DNA of 64,000 bases from Legionella moravica DSM 19234 (GTDB lineage Bacteria; Pseudomonadota; Gammaproteobacteria; Legionellales; Legionellaceae). The notes beneath the pieces are model-generated. The model worked only from the letters and a program-made list of their open reading frames with translations. It had not been told where the DNA came from and made no database searches. The stretch covers positions 1-64,000 of the forward strand of contig NZ_KE384004.1 of the NCBI RefSeq assembly GCF_000423305.1, written 5' to 3'. Both the position numbers and the translations under genes were made by a program. This document shows positions 29,530 through 38,715 of this stretch, piece by piece. Position 1 is the first letter of the stretch; each line of letters opens with the position of its first letter.

Positions 29530-31800
29530 TTAATAAGGATTTGAAATTTGACAACCCAAACCAAAGCATCCCATGCTGCTCGTGGTCGTACTGCACACAA
29601 CGGGTGAAAAAGTAATGGAAGCAGGTAATGCCGTAACTGCTGTAGCGGTAGTCGTACACACCTGACTACTGGTAGTTGAGGTCACTTTAATATTTGCCCC
29701 TTGATAAATTAAAAATTGAGGCCAAGGCGTGACGGTAGATATATTGGGAGCTGTCCCATTGTTCGCAGGAATAGTGACATTAATATTTGGATGTTGTCCT
29801 GATGGATAGGATATTTGCACATTAAATGCCGGCTGTGGTGATGGAGGAATAGTACCATTGATGGTTAATAGTGTTCCATTGATGTATCCCTGGCAACCCG
29901 TCGCAGAAACCATGGCATTATTGGGAACCAAACCCGCGGCCTTTTGATTGCAATTGGAATCAAACAGACCGTAGTTTTGTTCCGCTGTCGGACCTGGTTT
30001 CGCAGGCTCATCATAAGCTTCAAAAGCCAGCACGCCATTAGAGTACCCCGAAGTATTAACGAAATTACTGGTGTTCATTTGATAAAGGGTTTGGAAATAT
30101 GTTGTAGCGTTTGCAACGGATGGAGCACATGGGCCTGGAGAATTGCATGCATAACCGTTCGTTGTCCCAGCAGTTGCCCATCCTGTTTCAGCCATTAAAA
30201 GCACTCGACCCGGAGTATAAAATGGCTGTCCTGGAGCAGCAGGCAATGCTGGTGGATTAGCGGATCCAACAACCTGGATGTAATCCCAGGCTAATGAATT
30301 GGTTGGTTGGCTCGTAGTGCTTAGTGGAGGAGTCCATACTCCCGCATTTGCCGGAGAAACGCCCCATTGAAAAGGATAAGGATCAAAACCTAAAGGGGCG
30401 TTAGCAGAATATTGGGTAATCAAGGTTTGCATGTCTGCGCTAATCGCGGAGCTGGGGGTTACCAAATTACCGCTGATTAAAGCAGAACTTACTGGTGTAC
30501 TCAATCCCAAGCCTGCAATTGTTGTTTGCAAATCCATCACAGCAGAAGTTAAATAACCAATATTTGAAACCACAGGATTATTACAAGGAGCGATTGTATT
30601 TCCCGCCTCGCAATAATTTTCATGGCCAGCAAAAACAAGGCTGACTGTACTTTCAAATACTGCCGGAGTAACTTCATTAACCACGGCTTGCAGTGTTTGC
30701 TGAGCACATGGAATATAATTTAAAGCGCCAACACCTACCGGACATCCGGGATAATTGGTATCACTGGGTAGTTGCGGGATCACCGCCTCATAAATAACCT
30801 GCATCCCAAGAGCATGCGCCTGTTTAATAATATCAATCCAACTGTATGGTTCTGTTTGATAGGACCTTACGGTAGTAAATCCTGCATTTTGAAGCTGTTG
30901 TAATTCGGCATAGACGTTTGTCGCAGCCGGATTATTTAATGTTCCGGTATAAAAAACATCATGAAAATTAAATGGATACGAGTTGGTGTAGTGATTGGGG
31001 TTGTAGTCGACGCCTATTAATTGATTAAAAGAAGGTGCCTGCACATTAGTTGAGGTGGTCAACCGATTTGAACTGATTGTACCGATTAATTCAGCAGATA
31101 AACTAAACAAACCGTTGCTGGCAGAATTGAACGTCCCGGTAATTTGACATTGAGCTCCACTGGCCAAGGTTCCTGTTGTTCCAGATGGAGAGCAGGTATT
31201 GCTGGTGATTAAAAAATTGGGATGCAGCGGATCATTATTTTGTAAAATACGCTGGGTAAAACGAACTTCTGACGCGGCAAAATTAGTAAAGGTAAATGTT
31301 ACAGTATAATCAGTATTGGTAAATCCTCTACTGGGCAAGGGATTCGCCGATGGATAATTGATAGTACCCAAAACTCCTGCAGAGGTTGATTGTGCATTAG
31401 TAGTCAGTGGCGGTCTAATAGTTACCACATTATTATCATACCCGCCATAACTCACCTGTACTGTCTTTTGGCCGGTAGTTTTAGCAGATAAAGAAACACT
31501 ATAAGTACAATGCTCCCCGGGCTGTAATTTTTTTCCTGAACATTGATCAACAAAAGTAAATTCATTGGCACTGGCAGTACATCCTTCGCTAAAAGCCGGA
31601 CACAATTTCGCACTGACCTGAAAAGGTTTTTTGAAGGTGAAGGGGAGATTATTTGTAAAAGTATAAGTAGCAGTAACCGATCCCCCGATAGTGGAAACCT
31701 GGGCAGGGAAAGGAGCATCAAGAGTATAAACTATGGGGTTGTCGGCACAAACCTGATTGATCATTAAAAAGAAAGCACATACGATGCCTGTTTGATTCAT
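29530..31800 (-). CDS. Secreted GH17-like glycoside hydrolase
   Basis: 756 aa with a signal peptide (cleavage near VCA-DN). The first 230 residues are Ig-like beta repeats of the kind that precede surface or secreted enzymes (TYTFTNNLPFTFKKPF, SGAQCQITGTF). The catalytic part starts at LIGVDYNPNHY and is a TIM-barrel like GH17 endo/exo-beta-1,3-glucanases: FTTVRSYQTEP, GMQVIYEAVIPQ, VSLVFAGHENYC as possible acid/base region, and LLMAETGWATAG carrying the nucleophile Glu. A short Cys-rich tail (SMGCFGLGCQ) ends it. Likely exported and acting on beta-glucans; the substrate is inferred from the fold. Confidence 0.8.
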   Translation of the reverse strand: MNQTGIVCAFFLMINQVCADNPIVYTLDAPFPAQVSTIGGSVTATYTFTNNLPFTFKKPFQVSAKLCPAFSEGCTASANEFTFVDQCSGKKLQPGEHCTYSVSLSAKTTGQKTVQVSYGGYDNNVVTIRPPLTTNAQSTSAGVLGTINYPSANPLPSRGFTNTDYTVTFTFTNFAASEVRFTQRILQNNDPLHPNFLITSNTCSPSGTTGTLASGAQCQITGTFNSASNGLFSLSAELIGTISSNRLTTSTNVQAPSFNQLIGVDYNPNHYTNSYPFNFHDVFYTGTLNNPAATNVYAELQQLQNAGFTTVRSYQTEPYSWIDIIKQAHALGMQVIYEAVIPQLPSDTNYPGCPVGVGALNYIPCAQQTLQAVVNEVTPAVFESTVSLVFAGHENYCEAGNTIAPCNNPVVSNIGYLTSAVMDLQTTIAGLGLSTPVSSALISGNLVTPSSAISADMQTLITQYSANAPLGFDPYPFQWGVSPANAGVWTPPLSTTSQPTNSLAWDYIQVVGSANPPALPAAPGQPFYTPGRVLLMAETGWATAGTTNGYACNSPGPCAPSVANATTYFQTLYQMNTSNFVNTSGYSNGVLAFEAYDEPAKPGPTAEQNYGLFDSNCNQKAAGLVPNNAMVSATGCQGYINGTLLTINGTIPPSPQPAFNVQISYPSGQHPNINVTIPANNGTAPNISTVTPWPQFLIYQGANIKVTSTTSSQVCTTTATAVTALPASITFSPVVCSTTTSSMGCFGLGCQISNPY

Positions 31801-31865
31801 TTCAGCTCCACTAAACTACTTAATTATTACGTAAATTGATAAAGATAAGACCTATTCAATTCACA

Positions 31866-32729
31866 CTATTTAATAAATTCGTTCTTTTCTTTTTTATCAA
31901 AAAGATAGGTCAATTCAAGACGAACCGTATTGGCAGTTAATTTACCCAAGTCTAATCGTTGTGAAGTCCACTCTGCTCTTTGGCCATATCCAGTATTGAA
32001 TTTTCCAAAATATTGATAAGCATAGCCAAGTGAAAGAATGACTTGAGGATTAATCACCACATCAACCCCCAATCCCAAATCATAAGTGAATTGTGATTTA
32101 GTCCGAGCTGCAAAAGAAGGATTGTCTCTAGGAACGATGCCTGGAAGCGGTTTTTCTTCATAGATCTCTGAATGATTACTTGATAATCCAATACCACCAG
32201 TCAGATAAGGCAGGACTCGACCCAGTTTCACCAGATCCAGCTTGGTATATACAGATAAAGTATTTATGCGAACACCCAGGTTGTACTCATAATTGATAAA
32301 CTCAGGTAAGGAGTACTGCATGACCAAACCAGTAATGTCTTTGGCAAAGAAATGTTGATAACGCAGGCCTAAGGCATAGCCAGGTATAAAGAGACTGGGG
32401 CGTTGCCACATTCGCCCCAACATAGCTGAAACAATGTAAGGATCAGACCATTTCGCTGAATAAACATCCATATTAAAAGGCGGATCAAAATCCGAGCCAT
32501 TATTTATCCAAAATCCTGCAGGAATACTGGGTTTCGTTAGCCCCGCACCAACACTGGCAAACCAGGATCCTTGTCCAGTAAATGATGACCAATGATTATG
32601 TGTCATTTCACGCATGGGTGGGGATGATTTTGACTGACTGACGGACTCTGCACTTAGTGGTTTAATAAGACATAAAGCAAATATTGAGATCACCATCATC
32701 AGTGAATCTCTTAAATCCATTTTTTTCAT
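31866..32729 (-). CDS. Outer-membrane beta-barrel protein
   Basis: 287 aa with a signal peptide (DSLMMVISIFALCLIKPLSA). The mature part shows alternating aromatic/polar strands and Gly-Tyr pairs typical of eight-stranded barrels: GSWFASVGAGLTKP, VLPYLTGGIGLSSN, FTYDLGLGVDVVI, LSLGYAYQYFGKF and a C-terminal VRLELTYLF strand, though several lysine-rich residues follow the final strand. No enzyme motif. It lies 3' of the GH17-like gene on the same strand order (transcribed first), and the two could be related surface proteins. Confidence 0.75.
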   Translation of the reverse strand: MKKMDLRDSLMMVISIFALCLIKPLSAESVSQSKSSPPMREMTHNHWSSFTGQGSWFASVGAGLTKPSIPAGFWINNGSDFDPPFNMDVYSAKWSDPYIVSAMLGRMWQRPSLFIPGYALGLRYQHFFAKDITGLVMQYSLPEFINYEYNLGVRINTLSVYTKLDLVKLGRVLPYLTGGIGLSSNHSEIYEEKPLPGIVPRDNPSFAARTKSQFTYDLGLGVDVVINPQVILSLGYAYQYFGKFNTGYGQRAEWTSQRLDLGKLTANTVRLELTYLFDKKEKNEFIK

Positions 32730-32867
32730 TCAATAGCCTCAAATAATGTGCTGTCACAATCCCCCTGAAAAACGTCTTCTCGAGCGAAGTGAGATCTCTT
32801 CTGAAGCCAGCATGGTGTCTGCATTGGGAAATCTGTTACTGCATTCAGGATAACGAAATTCAAAGGC

Positions 32868-32963
32868 TTATTGAGAAATAACCCAACATCCCTTTAACTT
32901 ATTGAAATAACAATAAAGTATGAGCACCAAAATAGCAAGCGATGAAAAACACTCCAAACGCAT
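32868..32963 (-). CDS. Tiny single-pass membrane peptide (31 aa)
   Basis: The ATG at 32963 follows a perfect AGGAGG (32970-32975) by 6 nt and begins 13 bp after the nickel/cobalt transporter stop codon. The peptide (MRLECFSSLAILVLILYCYF, then NKLKGCWVISQ) is one hydrophobic helix with a short positively charged tail, the layout of small membrane regulators. No homologue is recognised. The strong ribosome-binding site is the main support; the coding claim is otherwise unproven. Confidence 0.45.
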   Translation of the reverse strand: MRLECFSSLAILVLILYCYFNKLKGCWVISQ

Positions 32964-32976
32964 CAGCATCCTCCTG

Positions 32977-34053
32977 TTACGAGTGCCTCTTATCTTGCAC
33001 TTTTAATTCCAGCTTATCCAGTTGCATGATATTATAAATCATTACAGAAATGACCCAACTGGCCATAAAAACGCCTATGATGACATAGCCTAAAATATCA
33101 AGATGGCTGTTCATGTCTTTGATTAAATTCCAAACAATACCCGTCGCCTCAATTTTATTCGCGATCAATCCGAGCACTTCTATTGCTCCCAGACAAAAGG
33201 CTACTAAAACCGAAATCAAAGTGATCGTTAAATTGTAATAAATCTTGCGTATGGGTTTCATAAAAGCCCAGCCGTAAGCACCGACCATAAGCATACTGTC
33301 AGTAGTATCTATTAGAGTCATACCGGCAGTGAATAGTGCAGGAAAAATTAATACGGACCAAAACGATAAACCATGTAGTATTTCAGATGCAGTAATTCCC
33401 AGTAAGATAATTTCAGTTGCCGTATCAAATCCAAGTCCAAATAAAAAACCCAAAGGATACATATGCCAGCTGTGACTGATCATACGGAAGAGACGGCGAA
33501 ATCGCCTGGCTAAAAACCCCTTGCTGTTCAATAAATTATTAACGTCCTCTTCGTGATAATGTATGCCTCTCCTGACCTGCTGAAACACCTTAAAAATAGA
33601 AATAAAAATTAAAAGATTCATGAGAGCAATTATTATTAAAAACAAGGCCGAAATAGAGATACACACCATACTTCCGATTTCATGCCATCGGTTTATATTA
33701 CTTTGCATCAGTGTTGCCGTCGTCAAGGCAACCCCAATTGTCGCGAGTACAACCACTGTAGAATGGCCAAGAGAAAAGAATAACCCTGCAGCTACAGGCT
33801 TTTTACCTTCCTGCATCAATTTACGTGTCACATTATCTATAGCGGCAATATGATCAGCATCCACAGCATGCCGTAAACCAAAGGTATAAGCCAAAACAGC
33901 CGTACTAAACAAAAGCAGATTATTATGTAGAGCATAAAATGCCCATAGCCATACTATGACATGATACAGAATAAGTACAACGTATATACCTGTAATTTTA
34001 TGACGCAGACTGCCACCATAATCACCAAAACAAGCGAGCAGGTATTTTTGCAT
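32977..34053 (-). CDS. Nickel/cobalt permease, NiCoT family
   Basis: 358 aa inner-membrane protein with about eight hydrophobic segments. The family signature RHAVDADHIAAIDN in the second helix supplies the metal-binding His and Asp residues, followed by FFSLGHSTVV and LGFLFGLGFDTATE-like text (PLGFLFGLGFDTATEI), both diagnostic of HoxN/NixA proteins. It imports Ni2+ or Co2+ with high affinity. It begins 26 bp after the MCE lipoprotein gene and may be read from the same transcript. No nickel enzyme is encoded nearby. Confidence 0.92.
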   Translation of the reverse strand: MQKYLLACFGDYGGSLRHKITGIYVVLILYHVIVWLWAFYALHNNLLLFSTAVLAYTFGLRHAVDADHIAAIDNVTRKLMQEGKKPVAAGLFFSLGHSTVVVLATIGVALTTATLMQSNINRWHEIGSMVCISISALFLIIIALMNLLIFISIFKVFQQVRRGIHYHEEDVNNLLNSKGFLARRFRRLFRMISHSWHMYPLGFLFGLGFDTATEIILLGITASEILHGLSFWSVLIFPALFTAGMTLIDTTDSMLMVGAYGWAFMKPIRKIYYNLTITLISVLVAFCLGAIEVLGLIANKIEATGIVWNLIKDMNSHLDILGYVIIGVFMASWVISVMIYNIMQLDKLELKVQDKRHS

Positions 34054-34079
34054 TAAAACGACCTCTATTTAAAAATGTT

Positions 34080-34670
34080 TTATCTGTTATATTTCAAAGC
34101 GATTAATGATTTTGCCATATCCCGAGTAAACGCATTTAAATTTGCATTCATGCTCTGGACTAAAGCATCCAAACTGACTGCAGGTATTTTTAGATGATAG
34201 TAACGATCGTATTTTTTAATGACCCGATCCTGTCTTGATATAGAATAGCTGGCGCGTAAACTGCTGTTACCACACACGTCAATTTTGAATTCAGAAATAT
34301 CAATTTGCAGATTATAATCTGGCTTGAATTCAATATCCCAGGGCGCATCTTCCATAACCAGGCCAGGGATAAGCGTATTTAAATTAGCCTTGATAACCCC
34401 CTTAATGTTTTTATCCAACGATTCCGCCCATTGATGGAATTCATCCAATTGCACCCGATTTAAACCGTCATAAATCATTAACTGCGGTTTTTCTGTAAAT
34501 GCAGGGTTATGGATGGGTTCAATACCAACTGTCAAAAAAGCATGGCGATCAACAGGAGCCGATTTCGCGGGAATAGGATTTAACATGTAATACTCTGGCT
34601 GCTTACTTCGCCCACAAGCACATAAAATGAATCCCAATGCCAAAAGAATAACTATCCGACTCAGTTTCAC
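34080..34670 (-). CDS. MCE-system auxiliary lipoprotein (PqiC-like)
   Basis: 196 aa. The lipoprotein signal ends in ILCAC, giving a lipidated Cys19. The mature domain starts PEYYMLNPIPA, as in the ABC-type transport auxiliary lipoprotein family (PqiC/DUF330), which binds MlaD-type rings at the outer membrane. Its start overlaps the stop of the MlaD-domain gene by 4 bases. It therefore belongs to a lipid-transport set with the two upstream genes. Confidence 0.85.
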   Translation of the reverse strand: MKLSRIVILLALGFILCACGRSKQPEYYMLNPIPAKSAPVDRHAFLTVGIEPIHNPAFTEKPQLMIYDGLNRVQLDEFHQWAESLDKNIKGVIKANLNTLIPGLVMEDAPWDIEFKPDYNLQIDISEFKIDVCGNSSLRASYSISRQDRVIKKYDRYYHLKIPAVSLDALVQSMNANLNAFTRDMAKSLIALKYNR

Positions 34671-35413
34671 CGTTTACCTCGCAGCAATGATTCCGGATTG
34701 CGTGACAAATAATCCGTCAAATTTTGAGTTGATGCGGCTGCATCAGCAATTTTTTGCATGGTTATATTAAAGTAAGCCAGGGCTGGAGGCAGATTTCTAT
34801 CCATTCTCATTGCCAAAACGGACATACTGTCACTCATATGATTCATAGAATTAATGAGGACCTTCACCTCGTCAGAAGTAACCAGTTTCCTGAATGCATC
34901 AAAGGACATTTTAGCGGATTTGATGGAGTCATCGAGTGTAGTCGATTTTTCAACACGGCTCCGTGTAGGAAATACCGGATAATCATTAAAAAATATATCT
35001 TTTGAAGGAGTATAAGTATCGGGTTTTACCAATTCAATTTCAGCATTACCCGTAATAAAATTAGGCGTGGATACTTGAGCAACATAACCATTCTTCATTA
35101 GCAAATGAATTGGATTTTGGGTAAATCCCAATTTTTTTTCAACAAAAAATTGAACATAAACGGGTATTCTGACCTTATTCATCGCTCTGTTTTCAGTAAT
35201 TTCAATCAGCTTTACTTCACCAATTTTAACCCCACGGTATGTAACAGGCGTAGTCGAGTTTAGACCTTTTAAAGAGCCCTTAAAAAACATGACGTACATT
35301 TGAGATTGAGAATGGACGTATTCTTGATAAAAAAATACGACTGCCAATATCATCAGGATAAATGCACCAACGACGAACACACCAATTGAGGTATAAAATT
35401 TTTCGGAGCGCAT
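34667..35413 (-). CDS. MlaD/MCE domain lipid-transport protein
   Basis: 248 aa. One N-terminal membrane anchor (SIGVFVVGAFILMILAVVFF) precedes a single MCE domain with FKGSLKGLNSTTPVTYRGVK and GEVKLIEI, the conserved MCE start. The rest is a helical tail that could assemble a ring or tube. It would hold phospholipid in the periplasm between the MlaE-like permease (8 bp upstream) and the lipoprotein (4-base overlap downstream). Confidence 0.9.
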   Translation of the reverse strand: MRSEKFYTSIGVFVVGAFILMILAVVFFYQEYVHSQSQMYVMFFKGSLKGLNSTTPVTYRGVKIGEVKLIEITENRAMNKVRIPVYVQFFVEKKLGFTQNPIHLLMKNGYVAQVSTPNFITGNAEIELVKPDTYTPSKDIFFNDYPVFPTRSRVEKSTTLDDSIKSAKMSFDAFRKLVTSDEVKVLINSMNHMSDSMSVLAMRMDRNLPPALAYFNITMQKIADAAASTQNLTDYLSRNPESLLRGKR

Positions 35414-35421
35414 CCAAGTCC

Positions 35422-36186
35422 CTATAGATCGATAAAAATAATTGAAACACTACTTATAGTTAACCACAACGACCCTCGAGTTAAAATTCGCGAAACGGCT
35501 TTTCTCAACGGAACATGCCTGGTGGCCACCATATAATAGTAATATCCTGCAGTAAAACTGACAATGGAGCAATACAACAAAGTTTTAGCAACTGAATAGA
35601 AAAAAGCAAACAAGGTAGTTGTCCGTTCCAAATCCATTAAAAAAATATAGTTACTCATATTAAAAAAATTATGGAAGGTAAGGTACATACTTAAAAAAAT
35701 AATGATTATCAAATAGGTATACAATAATAACCCTGTACTATTCACCCCAATAATAATTGGCAGTATGTATTCCAGGATCACGTCCTGAGGAGTGCGCTGC
35801 AATTTGGTAATTTTGATGCGAGCATTGATAATATTCAAAGAGACCTGAACACATAGAACAAAGCCGATAATGATGGGAAGAACGTCCTGAATCAGGATTG
35901 TTTGTGCTATTGATAAAGCTTTATCCTGTAGGTTGAAATTCCTTAAAATCGTATAACTGTTAATGGATAAAGACATGGTCATTAAAGCACAAATGATGAT
36001 TAATGGCAGTACCAGAGAAACACCTGAGTAATACAATATTTTCCATACATTCTGCCAGGAAATGGTCAAATGTCGGGTTATAATATTTTTAATACTGTGG
36101 CTTAAATGCCCAATAAAACTCAAAAAAAAGAATATGGACTTTAAAAAACGTATAAAGTGAACACCGGTGCGATTAAAAGCGTACAT
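35422..36186 (-). CDS. MlaE-family ABC transporter permease
   Basis: 254 aa with about five hydrophobic helices. The layout matches MlaE permeases: an amphipathic N-terminus, then YYSGVSLVLPLIIICALMTM, then DVLPIIIGFVLCVQVSLNI with the usual acidic-to-hydrophobic step, and a C-terminal helix. The sequence is quite diverged from E. coli MlaE as I know it. It is the first gene of the MCE set. No ATP-binding MlaF gene lies next to it, so it must borrow one encoded elsewhere. Confidence 0.8.
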   Translation of the reverse strand: MYAFNRTGVHFIRFLKSIFFFLSFIGHLSHSIKNIITRHLTISWQNVWKILYYSGVSLVLPLIIICALMTMSLSINSYTILRNFNLQDKALSIAQTILIQDVLPIIIGFVLCVQVSLNIINARIKITKLQRTPQDVILEYILPIIIGVNSTGLLLYTYLIIIIFLSMYLTFHNFFNMSNYIFLMDLERTTTLFAFFYSVAKTLLYCSIVSFTAGYYYYMVATRHVPLRKAVSRILTRGSLWLTISSVSIIFIDL

Positions 36187-36273
36187 TGTTTTTGTCCCTT
36201 TGTTCCGCGTTATCCTCTAACCCTAATTGCAAAATCCATGCTTAAACAAAAAATACCTATAACACCGGGCGAA

Positions 36274-36924
36274 TCATTTTTGGGTTAACTGAATTACCCT
36301 TTTAACAAATGTTGGGCCTGGATCAGTTTTATCGGTTTGGTATGTTGGATCTTTTTCAAGCCATAGAGGAGTATTTTTATAGTTAAGGTACTCATTATGG
36401 CCTATTACATAGTGAATAGTCGGATATTTTTTCTTTAAATAACACACCAGAAATGCATTCGCTTTCACTTGTTCTGGAGTTAAATCATCTTTTCCATCCA
36501 CACCGCCAATATTTTCTATACCTATTGCATAATGGTTGAGACCAATAACATGACGGGCCATCCAGGTTTCAGGCATAAGCTGATAGATACTGCCATCTTT
36601 ATCAACCACAAAATGACTTGAAACATTTAAATCCCCCGGCAAGTCACTTCGTCGTGGGGAATTGGAGGGTAACTTCGACGAATCAAATATCCGAAAAGTC
36701 ACATCTAATGAAGGAATGCAGGTCCAATGGACTACGATCATTTGAGGCTCAATTTCAATTGATTGAGAATCAATCCCGTAATGAGTTAATTGATACTCAC
36801 GTGTTAACGCAATACGCTCCTTGCCAAATTGAATTGGTTTTTGATGTATTACCTGAGGATCATGGCATGAGAACGCATACCCCAAGGTACTAATAAAAAA
36901 GGAGAGCAATGGAATAATTTTCAT
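36274..36924 (-). CDS. N-acetylmuramoyl-L-alanine amidase (AmiD-like), exported
   Basis: 216 aa with a signal peptide (MKIIPLLSFFISTLGYAFS). The amidase_2/PGRP fold shows the zinc histidine in MIVVHWTC, SSHFVVDKDGSIYQLMPE, ARHVIGLNHYAIGIENIGG and the second metal site in YVIGHNEYL, with the last ligand region at KTDPGP. It cuts the amide bond between MurNAc and the peptide of peptidoglycan. The export signal puts it in the periplasm, unlike cytosolic AmpD. Confidence 0.9.
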   Translation of the reverse strand: MKIIPLLSFFISTLGYAFSCHDPQVIHQKPIQFGKERIALTREYQLTHYGIDSQSIEIEPQMIVVHWTCIPSLDVTFRIFDSSKLPSNSPRRSDLPGDLNVSSHFVVDKDGSIYQLMPETWMARHVIGLNHYAIGIENIGGVDGKDDLTPEQVKANAFLVCYLKKKYPTIHYVIGHNEYLNYKNTPLWLEKDPTYQTDKTDPGPTFVKRVIQLTQK

Positions 36925-37227
36925 AATTTAAATTAGTGTCTGTTTAAAATGGTCCAACCTCTGCGCGGTGCTTCTTGTCTACGTCATCCAGTACATCTTA
37001 AGGATACCGCCTTCAAGCCTCGGTACGCAGGTGTTTGCGAATAATAGAAAAAATGAATCGTTAACAGTTCCTAGTGTATCACAAGAACTCATGATGAAAT
37101 AATTGTAAATCTTAATTATATGAATACATTAGGACGTGTTTACAATTGAGCAAACAATTTACCGCTCATTTTACAAAATCAGTATTTTAGACTAAATAAT
37201 AACCATGTACCTTCACTAAGAGCAATA
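36925..37227. other. Intergenic region of about 303 bp
   Basis: This lies between two divergent genes. It contains ACCTCTGCGCGGTGCTTC near 36957 and a rough inverse of it near 37010-37032, and AGGACGTGTTTACAATTGAG near 37132, which is loosely like the GGGGCTGTTGACA ends seen elsewhere in the window. It may be a decayed MITE-like insertion. No ORF is supported. Confidence 0.4.
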
Positions 37228-38628
37228 ATGAAAAAATGGACTGGATTGCTTATTTCCTTATTAATTCTGATTCTCATCGCTTATTACATAATGGGATTCA
37301 TGGTAGAACGTACACTCAACAAAAATATTAATGCAATTCATAAAACATCTGTGGCAAGTATTTATCTGGATCAATACCAACGTGGCTGGTTCTCATCACG
37401 AGCGAATCTGGTACTCGAAATGCATGTACCCGCCCAACAAGTAAAAGATGAAAGTGGAATGACAAAAAACAATCCTCCTGTCGATTTGAATATTAAGTTT
37501 CCACTAATGGTTGACCACGGGCCATTTATCTTTACCGACTCAGGGCTGCGTTTTGGATTAGGGTACGTGACAACCAAACCACAAACTCGCTATGGTGCGT
37601 TAATCAGTTATTGTAACAATACGATTTTCAAATACTCACTACCTTCTATTCTTACCAAGGGCAAAACAGGGCCTCAGGATTATCAATTTGAATGGCTGGG
37701 TTTAACCGCCGAACTGAAAATATCACCGGATATTGAACAAGTTAAAGGTTATTGGAAGGCTTATGGATTCAATGGAGATGCCGCTAATGTTTCCTTTAAA
37801 CTGGGCAAAGTGCTCAATGAATTTAAATTTTACTATACTGAAGGCTTGTGGATAGGCCAAACTCATTTATCAGTTCCTTATTTTACCCTGACTGCCGAGA
37901 ATGCCAAAGTAGTTGAAATGGACGCATTTGACTTGAGTTTAGGCTCTGATATCAGCAATAAGTTATTAAACTACAACGCCGATATAAATCTTAAAAAATT
38001 AAGTATCAATAATAATACTTACGGCCCAGGTTCCTTCAAGTTAAGCATTAAAAATCTGGATCCGTCCGCAATGGCTGACATCAATAAATTGCAATGGAAC
38101 ATGCTGGAAAATAATCAACATCCAGAGTTAAATATGCTGGCTTTGCTTGCTGATTTGCCTAAACTGCTGTCTAAAGGATCGGAGCTTGATTTATCCGAGA
38201 TGTATTTAACTGTACCGGATGGGACAATCACCGGCAGGCTAAATATAGTTTTGCCCCAAAGCGACATCAGTGATGCGGCACAAATCATGCAAAAAGCGCA
38301 TGGAGAAGGGCAATTTAAAGCGCCCGCTGCTACTGTAAAAGCGCTCATCACCGCATCATTGGAAAGTAATTCATCTACTTATCAGGCACAATCCAATGGA
38401 CAAACACAACCAACAACAACTCGAGATCCCGTACCTGAATCCTCAACTACTTCAGACCCAGTAAATGGCACAGTCAATCCCGAAGCCCAGGCAGACGCCA
38501 TCATAAAGAACTATATTAATAAAGGCCTTTTAAAGGTGGAAGGGAATTATTATATTGTTGATATCAAGATTGAGAATCAACAGTTGTTTATTAATGGAAA
38601 ACTATTTAGCCCAGAAATGCTGAACTGA
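37228..38628 (+). CDS. DUF945 (YdgA-like) family protein
   Basis: 466 aa. A single N-terminal membrane segment (GLLISLLILILIAYYIMGFM) leads a large periplasmic part. The order YxxGWFSSRANLVLE near residue 50 (here YQRGWFSSRANLVLEM) and VDHGPFIF near 95 is the hallmark of DUF945 proteins. The C-terminal 100 residues have a Ser/Thr/Pro linker (PTTTRDPVPESSTTSDP) and a final globular strand set. Family members are periplasmic or membrane proteins of unclear role. Confidence 0.85.
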   Translation: MKKWTGLLISLLILILIAYYIMGFMVERTLNKNINAIHKTSVASIYLDQYQRGWFSSRANLVLEMHVPAQQVKDESGMTKNNPPVDLNIKFPLMVDHGPFIFTDSGLRFGLGYVTTKPQTRYGALISYCNNTIFKYSLPSILTKGKTGPQDYQFEWLGLTAELKISPDIEQVKGYWKAYGFNGDAANVSFKLGKVLNEFKFYYTEGLWIGQTHLSVPYFTLTAENAKVVEMDAFDLSLGSDISNKLLNYNADINLKKLSINNNTYGPGSFKLSIKNLDPSAMADINKLQWNMLENNQHPELNMLALLADLPKLLSKGSELDLSEMYLTVPDGTITGRLNIVLPQSDISDAAQIMQKAHGEGQFKAPAATVKALITASLESNSSTYQAQSNGQTQPTTTRDPVPESSTTSDPVNGTVNPEAQADAIIKNYINKGLLKVEGNYYIVDIKIENQQLFINGKLFSPEMLN

Positions 38629-38680
38629 GGTCATCGCGCCTTTCTGTTGATCAGTCGTTTATTGTTCATGAACTGCAGAG

Positions 38681-38709
38681 GAGCTCACCAAGGCAAAACC
38701 GGTGAGTTC
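38681..38709. terminator. Hairpin between convergent genes
   Basis: GAGCTCACC (38681-38689) pairs with GGTGAGTTC (38701-38709) around an 11-nt loop. It lies between the DUF945 gene and the convergent beta-lactamase gene. There is no long T run, so terminator function is only likely from position. Confidence 0.4.
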
Positions 38710-38715
38710 TTCTGC

